DNA from: Aquamicrobium sp. LC103
GTDB taxonomy: Bacteria; Pseudomonadota; Alphaproteobacteria; Rhizobiales; Rhizobiaceae
Direction: 5' to 3'
Assembly: GCF_001014615.2 (NCBI RefSeq)
Contig: NZ_LBCQ02000009.1
Coordinates: 124,001 to 188,000, forward strand
Length of the DNA: 64,000 nt
Shown here: positions 51,725 to 60,417 of the stretch, piece after piece
Position numbering within the stretch: position 1 is the first letter of the stretch
Layout: each line of letters starts with the position of its first letter
The notes under the pieces: model-generated
Databases searched by the model: none
What the model was told of the DNA's origin: nothing
The model's input: only the letters and a program-made list of their open reading frames with translations
Translations under genes and position numbers: made by a program

Positions 51725-51869
51725 ACTGTTCGCGGGAGAAGCCGCCGCTCGCGTGAAGTAGCAAAAACTGCTCTTTATGAAGCCCTCAAATTGGAAAAGA
51801 CGGAAAACGCTTGTCAATCCGCAGGGCATCCAAGAGTTAATTATCTTTTCTTCTTACTGGGATACTTGC

Positions 51870-53294
51870 ATGGTCTTTTTTCGCCGCCTCGCTCTTGATC
51901 GCTTCGTGAAGACGCATCCGCCCTCGCGGCAGGTTTCGCGGGCTTCCGCTGAGCTTATCGCAGCCTATGACGGTCGGCTTCCCGCAAGCCTTCTCGAACT
52001 CTGGCGTCGCAAGGGACTCGGCTTCTATGGCGAGCTGCAGCTGGCCCTGATCGACCCTCGGCCATGGCAAGCCGTGCTCGACCGCTGGATTGTCTCGCCA
52101 CCCGACGCGGTGACCCGCATCCCCATCGCGACGACACCGTTCGGCATGCTCTTCTACTACCGCAAGCTGACCGAGACGGACGAGGACGTGGCCTATATCG
52201 ATCCCATCTCGAATGAGACGAGGGACCTGGCCTGGAGCCTCGACGACTTCTTCAACAAGACTCTTTGTGATCACGACTTTATCGAGGCGTTCGTTTCGCC
52301 GGCACTGGTGGAAGCCGCATGCAAAGAGTGTGGCCTGCTCGCGACCGGCGAAGTCTACGAAATCGACCAAATGCTGTTTTCCATGCAGATGCTGCGGGTC
52401 GCGAAGGTCGATGCGCTCGACCTGCATCGCCGCCTTCGCGATGCCGTCGACCCGCCTGAGCCGAAAGCCGACAAGCCAACCACCGTGGCCGACGCGCTGC
52501 CGGCCGCGCATCGCTCCACGTTCGAGGACATCGCTACGGGGCAAGGTCTCGCGGGCCTATACCTGTCTTCCTACATCGACTGGCATCGGCTGTTGGCGCT
52601 GCAACCGAACGGCCAGTACCGTCTTCTGTTCTGGCGCATCCACCACAAGACGTTCGAGCGCATCGAGGTGCGTGCTTATAGCGGCTCCTACGAGGTCTCG
52701 CGCAGCGCCGAGGGCGACGAGACGATCAGGCTCGACATCGCCCTCACGAAGGATTCATCAGGCAGCGACGCCAGCGATGAGAGGCTGGTCGCCATGCAGT
52801 CGGACGCGGCGACGTTCCTGCTACGTGCACGAGAATTGAAGGACATGGCAACCGCGATCGGTGGCCGCGACCTCATGGGGCGAAGCGAGTATTATTTTCG
52901 CCAGGTAACGCTGGATAAGGCGTTCCAAGCGGAACCCAGCGGCGGCCGCAAGGCACTCCCCTTCGCGGATCTGCCGAAAGCGTTGCAGGCGTTGATCCAC
53001 GTCAAACCCCTCGTCACCACGATCTCTCATGTGGCGGAACCGAACCCCGATGACGAAGAGGATGGCGAAGGTACCGTCATGTGCACGCTCGACCTCGGCG
53101 AGAAGGACGGATTGCGCATGAACATGCCGCTCTATTCGCCCCGGGACACCGGGCGCCAGCTCAGGGGATGGGTTTGGGATATGGCACCGCATGCATGCGA
53201 GGCTGGCGTCGAATACCGGCGCGGCACGGACGGCTCCATCGAGCATGGTCCCGTCGTCGGTGACGTGTTGACTACCCGCGCTCCGAATAGTTGA
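51870..53294 (+). CDS. GAD-like/DUF1851 protein (Tdi1-type immunity) with a long extra C-terminal domain
   Basis: About 474 residues. Residues 1-115 match the GAD-like domain (ELIAAYDGRLPASLLELWRR and LALIDPRPWQAVLDRW). Residues 115-200 match DUF1851 (GEVYEIDQMLFSMQMLR, ALDLHRRLRD). This two-domain architecture is that of Tdi1, which neutralises the Agrobacterium type VI DNase effector Tde1. The remaining 270 residues (DIATGQGLAGLYLSSYIDWH onward, with VRAYSGSYEVSR and YRRGTDGSIEHG) are not part of Tdi1 and are not recognised. The ATG at 51870 matches the family start; 51777 lacks an RBS. Confidence 0.75.
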   Translation: MVFFRRLALDRFVKTHPPSRQVSRASAELIAAYDGRLPASLLELWRRKGLGFYGELQLALIDPRPWQAVLDRWIVSPPDAVTRIPIATTPFGMLFYYRKLTETDEDVAYIDPISNETRDLAWSLDDFFNKTLCDHDFIEAFVSPALVEAACKECGLLATGEVYEIDQMLFSMQMLRVAKVDALDLHRRLRDAVDPPEPKADKPTTVADALPAAHRSTFEDIATGQGLAGLYLSSYIDWHRLLALQPNGQYRLLFWRIHHKTFERIEVRAYSGSYEVSRSAEGDETIRLDIALTKDSSGSDASDERLVAMQSDAATFLLRARELKDMATAIGGRDLMGRSEYYFRQVTLDKAFQAEPSGGRKALPFADLPKALQALIHVKPLVTTISHVAEPNPDDEEDGEGTVMCTLDLGEKDGLRMNMPLYSPRDTGRQLRGWVWDMAPHACEAGVEYRRGTDGSIEHGPVVGDVLTTRAPNS

Positions 53295-53297
53295 CCC

Positions 53298-53549
53298 GTG
53301 CCAAGATTCACTTTGCAGCTTGATCACTCTATGTTCTCAAATGTCGGACGATTCCATTCGTGTCGTGACGCCGAGATGTCACTATGGTCATTCTTGTATG
53401 CCACTGACCTTCTCGCGCAATTGCGAAGGCTCCCAAAAGGAGAAAATCAACCTTTGAATGCGTACGACATGGAGATGCTGCACCGTCGGGTAGAGAAGGC
53501 CCCCGATTGTCAGGGCTGGATGTTCGGATTCAATCCTCCGTTTTCCTGA
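53298..53549 (+). CDS. Small hypothetical open frame after the Tdi1-like gene
   Basis: A possible 83-residue protein with a GTG start, 3 nt after the preceding stop and on the same strand. RRLPKGENQPLNAYDMEML and GWMFGFNPPFS are its only distinctive segments. No family is recognised and no RBS is evident; it may be non-coding. Confidence 0.25.
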   Translation: MPRFTLQLDHSMFSNVGRFHSCRDAEMSLWSFLYATDLLAQLRRLPKGENQPLNAYDMEMLHRRVEKAPDCQGWMFGFNPPFS

Positions 53550-53658
53550 ACATAACCGCGGACTGCTTCAGTGGGAGGATCAGCGCCGCAAACGGCCGCA
53601 GCTTAGAACTCAGTCCACCATCCGGCGCGCACCATCTGGCGTTGCCGGCCCAGTCCCG

Positions 53659-54457
53659 TTATGGCCGTTCCATCATGTCACCCGGCTTCAGAAAGCGCGC
53701 TGGCTTGTACCCCATGCCCACGCCCGGTAGCGTACCGGTGGTGATCACATCGCCAGGCATGAGGCGCATGAACTGCGAGACGTAATGGACGATGTATGGA
53801 ATTCGCAAAATCATCGTTCGGGTTGATCCCTGCTGCATAGGCTCGCCGTTAACTCGAAGGACCATGAGCAGAGCATCAGCGTCGACCTCCTCCGTGGTGA
53901 CCAGCCATGGACCGAGTGGCCCAAAGGTCGGAGCACTCTTGCCCTTCATCCAGTTGCCGCCGCGCTCCAACTGCCAGGCACGCTCCGACACGTCGTTGCA
54001 GATGCAATAACCTGCGACATGGCTTAGCGCCTTGTCCTCGGAAACGTTCGACGCCTCGGTGCCGATGACAATGGCCAGTTCGATCTCCCAGTCGGTCTTT
54101 TCCGATCCGCGTGGAATAATCACGTCATCGTTCGGTCCCACGATGCAGGACGGGGCCTTGTTGAACAGTACGGGCTCGGACGGAACGGCCATGCCACTTT
54201 CCGCAGCGTGGTCGGCATAGTTCAGACCGACAGCGATGAGGTTCCCCACCCGCCCGACACAGGCTCCGAGCCTCGTATCAGCGTCGACTGGCTCGTAGTG
54301 TGGTCGGGTCGAGTGCTGCGATCCGCGCCAGGCTTTCGGGGTTGAGGGTACTGCCGTCGATATCGGTAATATGACCCGAAAGATCGCGAATCGTACCAGA
54401 ATCATCCAGAAGTGCGGGCTTTTCCTGCCCCACGGGGCCAAAGCGGAGAAGCTTCAT
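53659..54457 (-). pseudogene. FAH-family hydrolase (2,4-diketo-3-deoxy-L-fuconate hydrolase-like) with an apparent frameshift
   Basis: From the ATG at 54457 the first frame reads MKLLRFGPVGQEKPALLDDS, IRDLSGHITDIDGSTL and LARIAALDPTTL, the usual N-terminal cap. Near 54293-54299 the frame must shift by one base to reach EPVDADTRLGACVG, which then runs to the end (GLNYADHAAESGMAVPSEPV, DWEIELAIVIGTE, GDVITTGTLPGVGMG). The catalytic domain has the Glu/Glu/Asp metal ligands of the FAH fold. Family members cleave C-C or C-O bonds in diketo acids. A single inserted base, real or a sequencing error, decides whether it works. It is the last gene of the minus-strand group in region E. Confidence 0.82.
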
Positions 54458-54469
54458 ATCGTTTCTTTC

Positions 54470-56167
54470 CTATGTGCGGGAACAGATCAGACCATCCGCC
54501 AGTTTCTCGGCCAGCATGATCGTGGGCAGGTTGGTATTGGCGCGGGGCACGCAGGGCATGACCGAGGCGTCGACGACATGCAGTCCCTCGATTCCGTGGA
54601 CTGCTCCGTCCTGCGCCGAAACCACCGCGCCGGCATCGTCGGCGCGGCCCATGCGGCAAGTGCCTGAAGGGTGATAGCCGCCGATCGTATGCTTGCGGAT
54701 CATTGCTTCCATCGCTTCATCGTCGCGGAGCGCCGTCAGGATGTCGTCGCCGCTCGCGAACAGCCGGTCGATCAGCACCTTGCGGAGGGGCGCTGGACCT
54801 TCCGTCAACAGAGCAGGCCCCAGCGTTACCAGCCAGTTGCGCAGATTGACCCCGCCGACGAGCCTCGCCATGGCACCATGGGTGGCGGCAAAGGGGTCGC
54901 TGCAAACCTTGCCCATTTCGGCGCTGGCATAGAGCGACCACATGCGCCGAACGGCCAGCTTCATCCGCGCCATGTCGCGGCTGTCGGACAGCATTTGGAA
55001 TGCGATCTCGGGTCGCGTTGCCGGATCGGCCGGGTTTAGCTTTACCCAACCGGTGGAATAGGGCTTGTTGATCCAGCTGAACAGCGAGCCGATCCGCCGG
55101 CCGATCGGATGCCAGGCGGATTTCGACACGACCACCATGAACATATCGCCATGCCCGCATCCCTCGATCTCCGAGGAGTAGCGCCAGGCCGCCTGCACAT
55201 GCCGCCGCGGGGTCTTGCCCAAACGAGATCCGCGCCGAATCCACGAGGACATGGCGATGGACGGATGCTCGTTCAGATTCCGTCCGACGCCGGGCAGGTG
55301 ATGGAGAACCTCGACCCCGGCCAGCTTCAGATGGTCCGCATCGCCGATGCCTGCGCGCATCAGCATGACAGGGCTTTCCAACGCTCCTGCCGAAAGGATG
55401 ATGCGGCGGGCGAGGATCCGCTCCTGCCCGATCTGCACACCGATGGCTCGGCGGTCCTCCATCAGCAGATGGCTCACCCGCGCTCCCGAGCGAATGGTCA
55501 GGTTCGGGCGGCGGCGGGTCTCGACGTCCAGATAGCCCATCGCAGCAGAACTGCGGGCACGCCGATCCGTCGTCAGCGACATGGGAAACCAGCCGTCCTC
55601 GAAGACGGCGTTCTGGTCACCGATATTGCGGTAGCCCTCCACCTGTAGCGCCCGCATGGTCGCACGCGTGAAGCCCGGCCATTCCTCGGGCATCACCCGG
55701 CTGACCGAGATCGGGCCGGCGTCGCCATGCAGCGGCCCCTGATAGTCCATGTCGGTTTCGAGCTTGCGGAAATAGGGCAGGACGCATTGCCAATCCCAGC
55801 CTTCAGCCCCCACGGCATCCCATTCGTCGTAATCGGCAGGCAGGCCGCGGTTGCCGATCTCGCCGTTCATGCTGGAGCCGCCGCCGACGACGCACGGCTG
55901 AATGTAAGGCTTCGGCGGCGGGCGGCGCGACTCGTCGTGCGAAACCGGCATCAGCCACGCGTTCAGGTCGCGCCGCTGATAACCGGGGTTGAAGGCCGCG
56001 CGATAAGGATACACATCGCGAATCTCTTCCGGCTCAAGCCCAGGCTGGAAGTCCGGACCCGCTTCGATCAGCAGCACCCGGCTCGCTCCCGAGGCGGACA
56101 GGCGATGGGCCAGCACGCAGCCGGCCGGGCCCCCGCCGACGATGATCTGATCATAGGCGGCCGTCAT
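54470..56167 (-). CDS. GMC-family FAD oxidoreductase, copy B
   Basis: A 565-residue flavoprotein. QIIVGGGPAGCVLAHRLSAS binds FAD, GGGSSMNGEIGNRGLPADYD is the GMC signature, IILSAGALESPVMLMRAGIG is the second, and GYHPSGTCRMG holds the active-site His. The C-terminus LHVVDASVMPCVPRANTNLP is typical. The start shares ATGA with the upstream dehydratase gene. It is only distantly similar to the GMC enzyme at 7878-9482. In a sugar-acid locus it may oxidise a sugar or polyol at a primary or secondary hydroxyl. Confidence 0.92.
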   Translation of the reverse strand: MTAAYDQIIVGGGPAGCVLAHRLSASGASRVLLIEAGPDFQPGLEPEEIRDVYPYRAAFNPGYQRRDLNAWLMPVSHDESRRPPPKPYIQPCVVGGGSSMNGEIGNRGLPADYDEWDAVGAEGWDWQCVLPYFRKLETDMDYQGPLHGDAGPISVSRVMPEEWPGFTRATMRALQVEGYRNIGDQNAVFEDGWFPMSLTTDRRARSSAAMGYLDVETRRRPNLTIRSGARVSHLLMEDRRAIGVQIGQERILARRIILSAGALESPVMLMRAGIGDADHLKLAGVEVLHHLPGVGRNLNEHPSIAMSSWIRRGSRLGKTPRRHVQAAWRYSSEIEGCGHGDMFMVVVSKSAWHPIGRRIGSLFSWINKPYSTGWVKLNPADPATRPEIAFQMLSDSRDMARMKLAVRRMWSLYASAEMGKVCSDPFAATHGAMARLVGGVNLRNWLVTLGPALLTEGPAPLRKVLIDRLFASGDDILTALRDDEAMEAMIRKHTIGGYHPSGTCRMGRADDAGAVVSAQDGAVHGIEGLHVVDASVMPCVPRANTNLPTIMLAEKLADGLICSRT

Positions 56168-57381
56168 TTCGCCGCCCCGTCCGTCTTCAGTGTGAATTCC
56201 TGATAGGCGGTGCGGTTGGCGAGGATATAGTTCCAATCGTAATCCACGCCGAGGCCGGGGCCATCAGGAACCGGCATGCATCCGTCGTCACCGATGTCCT
56301 CCAGCGCGTCGCTGTAGCCGGAGCCGAAGACGGGTGGCGTTGGATTGGCCACGCCAGGAGCCACCAGTGACAGTTCGTACCAGTTGGAATTGCGCATCGC
56401 GGCCATGCAGTGGCGTTGCGCCGGGCCGGCGGCGTGGATCTCGCAATCAAGGCCGAAAGCCTCAGCCAGATGCGCCGTCTTCATCGTGCCGGTGATACCC
56501 ATGTCATAGTCGGGATCGACGCGCAGGTAGTCGGTGGCGCGTTCATGCAGCCAGGCTGCCTTGCTTTCCAGCCCGCGCACATGCTCGGTCAGCATCAAGG
56601 GGGTGTGAATGTTCTCCTTCAGCTGGCGCGCGGCATGGGGCGACCAGCCGGCATCCATGAAGGGATCCTCATACCAGACATAACCGCCCTCGTCGCAGGC
56701 CTTGCCGACATAGATGGCATCGGTGAGCGTGCGCAGTTCGCTTGCGGCATCATACATCAGATCCATCCGGCCGCCGACGCGCTTGGCGCACAGCAGCAGG
56801 TTTGCCGCCTCCTCGCGCGGATCACCCTCCCCCCAGCCGTGAATCTTGTAACCGCGATAGCCGAGCGCCAAGCACTCCTCGGCGAAATCGGCATAGGCCT
56901 CGATGCTGTCGAGGATTCCGTCGCGGCCGCCGTTCAGGGTGCTGGCATAGGTGGGCAGCCGCTGGCGATAGCCGCCCAGAAGGCGCCAGACGGGGCGCTT
57001 GACCGCTTTGCCGACCAAGTCCCACAACGCGATGTCCAGGGCGGAATGGCCGATCGCCATATAGTGGCGATGGGCCCGTTTCAGTTTGTTGTAGATCGCC
57101 TCCCGCTCTTCGGCATCCTCGCCGAGGATAAGGCCGGCCGCCGCCTTCACCTGGCCGACCATGGCGCCGTTCTTGCCGCTGTGGACGCTGCAATACTCGC
57201 CCTGGCGACCGTCTTCGGTTTCGATCTTCACGGCAAAAGCCGAAAGTCGCGATTTCGCACCCTTCATGACGCAGCGATTGCCGCTGCCGTCCACCCCGAG
57301 CCCATCAACCGTGTAGCCGAACTCATGTATTTCGATCCGCGAGATCCGTGCTTCCGGTCTGGCGCCTATCAATCTTTTCAT
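56164..57381 (-). CDS. Enolase-superfamily dehydratase (mandelate racemase/muconate lactonizing type)
   Basis: A 405-residue enolase-superfamily protein. The N-terminal capping domain (residues 1-130) is followed by a barrel with the base motif RGYKIHGWGEGD (KxH). Metal ligands are DLMYDAAS (Asp), VWYEDPF (Glu) and MLTEHV (Glu). LDCEIHAAGPAQRH is the C-terminal catalytic region. Most such enzymes dehydrate sugar acids. AGGGA precedes the ATG at 57381; a start at 57414 is unlikely. Divergent from the GntR gene, it should be controlled by it. Confidence 0.88.
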   Translation of the reverse strand: MKRLIGARPEARISRIEIHEFGYTVDGLGVDGSGNRCVMKGAKSRLSAFAVKIETEDGRQGEYCSVHSGKNGAMVGQVKAAAGLILGEDAEEREAIYNKLKRAHRHYMAIGHSALDIALWDLVGKAVKRPVWRLLGGYRQRLPTYASTLNGGRDGILDSIEAYADFAEECLALGYRGYKIHGWGEGDPREEAANLLLCAKRVGGRMDLMYDAASELRTLTDAIYVGKACDEGGYVWYEDPFMDAGWSPHAARQLKENIHTPLMLTEHVRGLESKAAWLHERATDYLRVDPDYDMGITGTMKTAHLAEAFGLDCEIHAAGPAQRHCMAAMRNSNWYELSLVAPGVANPTPPVFGSGYSDALEDIGDDGCMPVPDGPGLGVDYDWNYILANRTAYQEFTLKTDGAAK

Positions 57382-57431
57382 GGCGATCCCTAACAATTTC
57401 CGCTTGCAATCCAAAAATCTGTCCTACAGAA

Positions 57432-57445
57432 TATGATTAATCATA
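57432..57445. promoter_or_regulatory. 14-bp perfect palindrome, probable GntR operator
   Basis: TATGATTAATCATA is a perfect 14-bp palindrome in the AT-rich gap between the divergent dehydratase and GntR genes. FadR-type GntR regulators typically bind short palindromes in exactly such positions. It would allow one repressor dimer to block both directions. Confidence 0.65.
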
Positions 57446-57478
57446 CTGATTATGGGTCGTCAACGGGAATTGAGCGGA

Positions 57479-58165
57479 ATGATAGGGACCGACGAAAGCC
57501 GTGCGGAAACCGCCTACAGGCAGATTGCGGGCTATATCGATGGGGTCGAGGATGGCGCACGCCTGCCGCCGGAATCGGATTTCGCCGAAATGTTCGGCCT
57601 ATCGCGCGCCAGCATCCGCGAAGCCCTGGCGCGACTGCGGGCCGAGGGCGTGGTGCGCTCGCGCAAGGGGTCGGGGACTTATGCCATGCGCAACGTCGCT
57701 CCCGAAATGGTGCGGCTTTCGGTGATTTCCTCGGCGCGTGAACTGGCGGAATGGCATGAGGTGCGTCTCGCCCTTGAAAGCGAGGTCGCCGCGCTGGCCG
57801 CCGATCGACGTAGCGAAGAGGATCTCGCTTGCCTCAAGGCGGCGCAGGAGCGGTTGATGATCAGCCTCCTGACCGGGCGAGGCGAGCGTGAGGATGTCGC
57901 CTTCCATGCCGCGTTGGCAGTCTGCGCGCACAATTCCAAACTGTCGGACGCCCTTGGCCGCCTGACCTCTCACATCTTCAACTGGGGCAACTTGTCCGCG
58001 CAACGCTCGGTTCTGACCATGGCCGAACGACGCGAACTGATCGCCCTGGAGCATGGTGCGATTGTAGCCGCTGTTGCGGCGCGTGACAGCGATCGCGCCC
58101 GGGCCGAGATGCGGCGCCACCTGCTTGCCGGCCGAACCAGGGTTCTGAGTGACCTGCAAGTGTGA
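57479..58165 (+). CDS. GntR-family transcriptional regulator, FadR/FCD subgroup
   Basis: A 228-residue regulator. The N-terminal winged helix (residues 8-70) contains LPPESDFAEMFGLSRASIRE and LARLRAEGVVRSRKGSGTYA. A C-terminal FCD effector domain has the metal-binding pattern DVAFHAAL, later LEHGAIVAAV and EMRRHLLAG. An ATG at 57452 is an alternative start, but it would begin 7 nt after the palindrome. It probably senses a sugar acid and controls both flanking operons. Confidence 0.9.
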   Translation: MIGTDESRAETAYRQIAGYIDGVEDGARLPPESDFAEMFGLSRASIREALARLRAEGVVRSRKGSGTYAMRNVAPEMVRLSVISSARELAEWHEVRLALESEVAALAADRRSEEDLACLKAAQERLMISLLTGRGEREDVAFHAALAVCAHNSKLSDALGRLTSHIFNWGNLSAQRSVLTMAERRELIALEHGAIVAAVAARDSDRARAEMRRHLLAGRTRVLSDLQV

Positions 58166-58197
58166 GGAATCACATCAAATGAGGAGGAGTTTGTCTC

Positions 58198-59493
58198 ATG
58201 AAATCAAAGACCTTTGACAGAAGGACAGTCCTGCGCGCCTGCGCAGCAGGGCTGGCGTTTGCCGGGCTGCCCCGGTTGGCATCGTCGCAGGCTCTTTCGG
58301 GAACAGTCCGGATATGGACCTTCCTGGGTGCCGATGGTCAGTCCCCTCGCGAGGTGGTGCTGCGCGAGATCATCGAACGCTTCACCAGGAACCATCCCGA
58401 CGTCGATGTCGTAGTGGAGGCCCAACCCTTCCAGGAGCTCGAGGTCAAATTCGTCGCCGCCTCGGCACAAAACCGCGCGCCGGATGTGATCTGGATGCGC
58501 GACACCTTCCTCGGTCTTGTCCAGCAGCGCGGCGCGCTGGCGAACCTGGACGATCTGCTGTCGGCGGAATTCAAGACGAACGTGCTGCCGGATCTCTACC
58601 CGGTTTTTGCCGAGAAATCGGTTTTCGATGGTAAGCGCAGCTCGCTTCCGCTCTGGCCGAGCCCGGCTCAGGCCATCTTCTATCGGAAGGATGCGTTGGC
58701 CGAGCTCGGGTTGGAAGCGCCACCGCTGACCTGGGATGAATTCATCCCAGTCGCGGGCAGGCTGACCAAGGGCGATCGGTTAGGTTTCGGCCTGCCGACA
58801 AACGACAACAGTGTCTCCGCTTTCATCAACATCCTTTCGGGTTTCGGGCCCTCGATCTTCGACGCGACAACCGGTCAGTTCGACGTCGCGGGCGCCGAGG
58901 CCAAGGAGGTCGGAAATGTTGTCAGACAGCTTGTCGCGAATGGCGCGCTGTCATCCACCCTCCTGAACGCCATGGGCGACGACATCCAGGATCAATTCGC
59001 ATCGGGACGTTTTGCGATCGTGCAGGCCTTCGCACCACGCTTCCAGCAGTACAAGCAGATCGCGGCCGCCTATGACGGCAACGATCTCGCTGTATCGGCC
59101 TGGCCGGGATTCGGCGACAGGCCTCCGGCCGTGCTGCTCGGTCCCTACTGGACCGTCGGCGTTTCGGCCAAGTCCGCCAATCCGGCGCTGGCAACGGCCT
59201 TCGTCGAGAGCCTCTACAGCCGGGAGGCCTCGATGAGTTGGGCAAAGACCGCCGGATTGGTCCCGGACCGGATGTCAGCGCTCAAGGATCCCTATTTCGG
59301 CACACCCGAGGCAGCTGACATCCACAACTTCACCGAGTTGCTGTCAGCTCCCGGCGTGATGACGTTCCCGCAGCGCATGCCCGACATCACCAAGGTTTTC
59401 CCAGTGATGAACACCGCACTGCAAGAGCTGATCGGCACGGATGAAAGCGTGGATGCCATTCTTGACCGCGCGAAATCGACGTTGGGTTGGTGA
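58198..59493 (+). CDS. ABC sugar-binding protein (extracellular family 1)
   Basis: A 431-residue periplasmic binding protein. A twin-arginine-like signal peptide (DRRTVLRACAAGLAFAGLP) is followed by the family 1 fold: VRIWTFLGADGQSPREVVLR, AQAIFYRKDALAELGLEAPP and VSAFINILSGFGPSIFDA. GAGGAGGAG precedes the ATG. It begins the importer operon 32 nt after the GntR gene. A carbohydrate or sugar acid ligand is expected from family and neighbours. Confidence 0.92.
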   Translation: MKSKTFDRRTVLRACAAGLAFAGLPRLASSQALSGTVRIWTFLGADGQSPREVVLREIIERFTRNHPDVDVVVEAQPFQELEVKFVAASAQNRAPDVIWMRDTFLGLVQQRGALANLDDLLSAEFKTNVLPDLYPVFAEKSVFDGKRSSLPLWPSPAQAIFYRKDALAELGLEAPPLTWDEFIPVAGRLTKGDRLGFGLPTNDNSVSAFINILSGFGPSIFDATTGQFDVAGAEAKEVGNVVRQLVANGALSSTLLNAMGDDIQDQFASGRFAIVQAFAPRFQQYKQIAAAYDGNDLAVSAWPGFGDRPPAVLLGPYWTVGVSAKSANPALATAFVESLYSREASMSWAKTAGLVPDRMSALKDPYFGTPEAADIHNFTELLSAPGVMTFPQRMPDITKVFPVMNTALQELIGTDESVDAILDRAKSTLGW

Positions 59494-59499
59494 AAAGGC

Positions 59500-60417
59500 A
59501 TGCAGCACCCTCCCCTTGCATCGCAGCACAGCCTTGATGTGCTCGCGCGGCGGGCCAGGCTTGTGGGCTCCTCTCTCGTGGGGCCCGCGCTGCTGCTGGT
59601 CGTTGCCATCAACATTCTTCCCGCCATCTATGGCTTCTATCTGAGCCTGCATGAGGTCTTCTTCTTCGGAAACGAGGGCTTTGCCGGGCTGAAGAACTAT
59701 ACCGAACTCTTGCGCGACTCCTTTGCCTGGCAGGCGATCGGTCGCTCGCTTCTGTTCACCTTCGCCTCGCTGGCCATCGCCGTGCCGCTGGCCCTGCTGG
59801 CAGCGATGGGAGTCCGGCGCCTGGGGCGTTGGGGCAGCGTTCTTCTGACGGTGCTGCTCGTGCCCTGGGCTATGAGCCCGATCGTGGTGGCGCTGCTTTG
59901 GAAGTGGATACTCGTGCCATCGCCCGGCGGGCTGGTGGGAGCCATCTTCACCGCCTTCGGCATGCCGCCTCAGGACCTGTTGACCGATCCGGTACTGGCC
60001 ATGCCTACGTTGATCATCGTTGCCGTCTGGCGAAACTTTGCCTTTGCCACGATCATCCTGATCGGCGGTCTGGGGCAGATTCCGCGGGACCTCTACAAGG
60101 CAGCTTCGGTCGACGGGTTGGACGCCTGGGAGAGCTTTTGCAAGATCACCCTGCCACTCTTGGCACCATCGTTGCTGATCGTCATCTCGATGCTGACCAT
60201 CAGTTATTTCAACGAGGTCCAGCTGATCATCGGCCTGACCGGCGGTGGCCCGATCCGGCAAACCAGCACACTGGCCTATTCGCTTTACCACACCGGTTTC
60301 GTCGAGCTGAACCAGGGCAAAGGCAACGCGATCGCCGTGATCATGTTCCTGATCAACATGGGATTGATCGCCGTCTATATCCGCATCCTGGGCAAGCAGG
60401 CGGGAGCCGCCGCATGA
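59500..60417 (+). CDS. Sugar ABC transporter permease, MalF/UgpA type
   Basis: A 305-residue permease with six hydrophobic segments. The cytoplasmic EAA loop is LYKAASVDGLDAWESFCKIT, then LPLLAPSLLIVISMLTISYF. It forms the membrane channel with the next permease. It lies 6 nt after the binding-protein gene and overlaps the next gene as ATGA. Confidence 0.93.
   Translation: MQHPPLASQHSLDVLARRARLVGSSLVGPALLLVVAINILPAIYGFYLSLHEVFFFGNEGFAGLKNYTELLRDSFAWQAIGRSLLFTFASLAIAVPLALLAAMGVRRLGRWGSVLLTVLLVPWAMSPIVVALLWKWILVPSPGGLVGAIFTAFGMPPQDLLTDPVLAMPTLIIVAVWRNFAFATIILIGGLGQIPRDLYKAASVDGLDAWESFCKITLPLLAPSLLIVISMLTISYFNEVQLIIGLTGGGPIRQTSTLAYSLYHTGFVELNQGKGNAIAVIMFLINMGLIAVYIRILGKQAGAAA

Noticed and set aside
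59829-60413. Long plus-strand frame extending the second sugar permease upstream
   Set aside because: It is an alternative frame of the first permease gene; the true start is the ATGA overlap at 60414.
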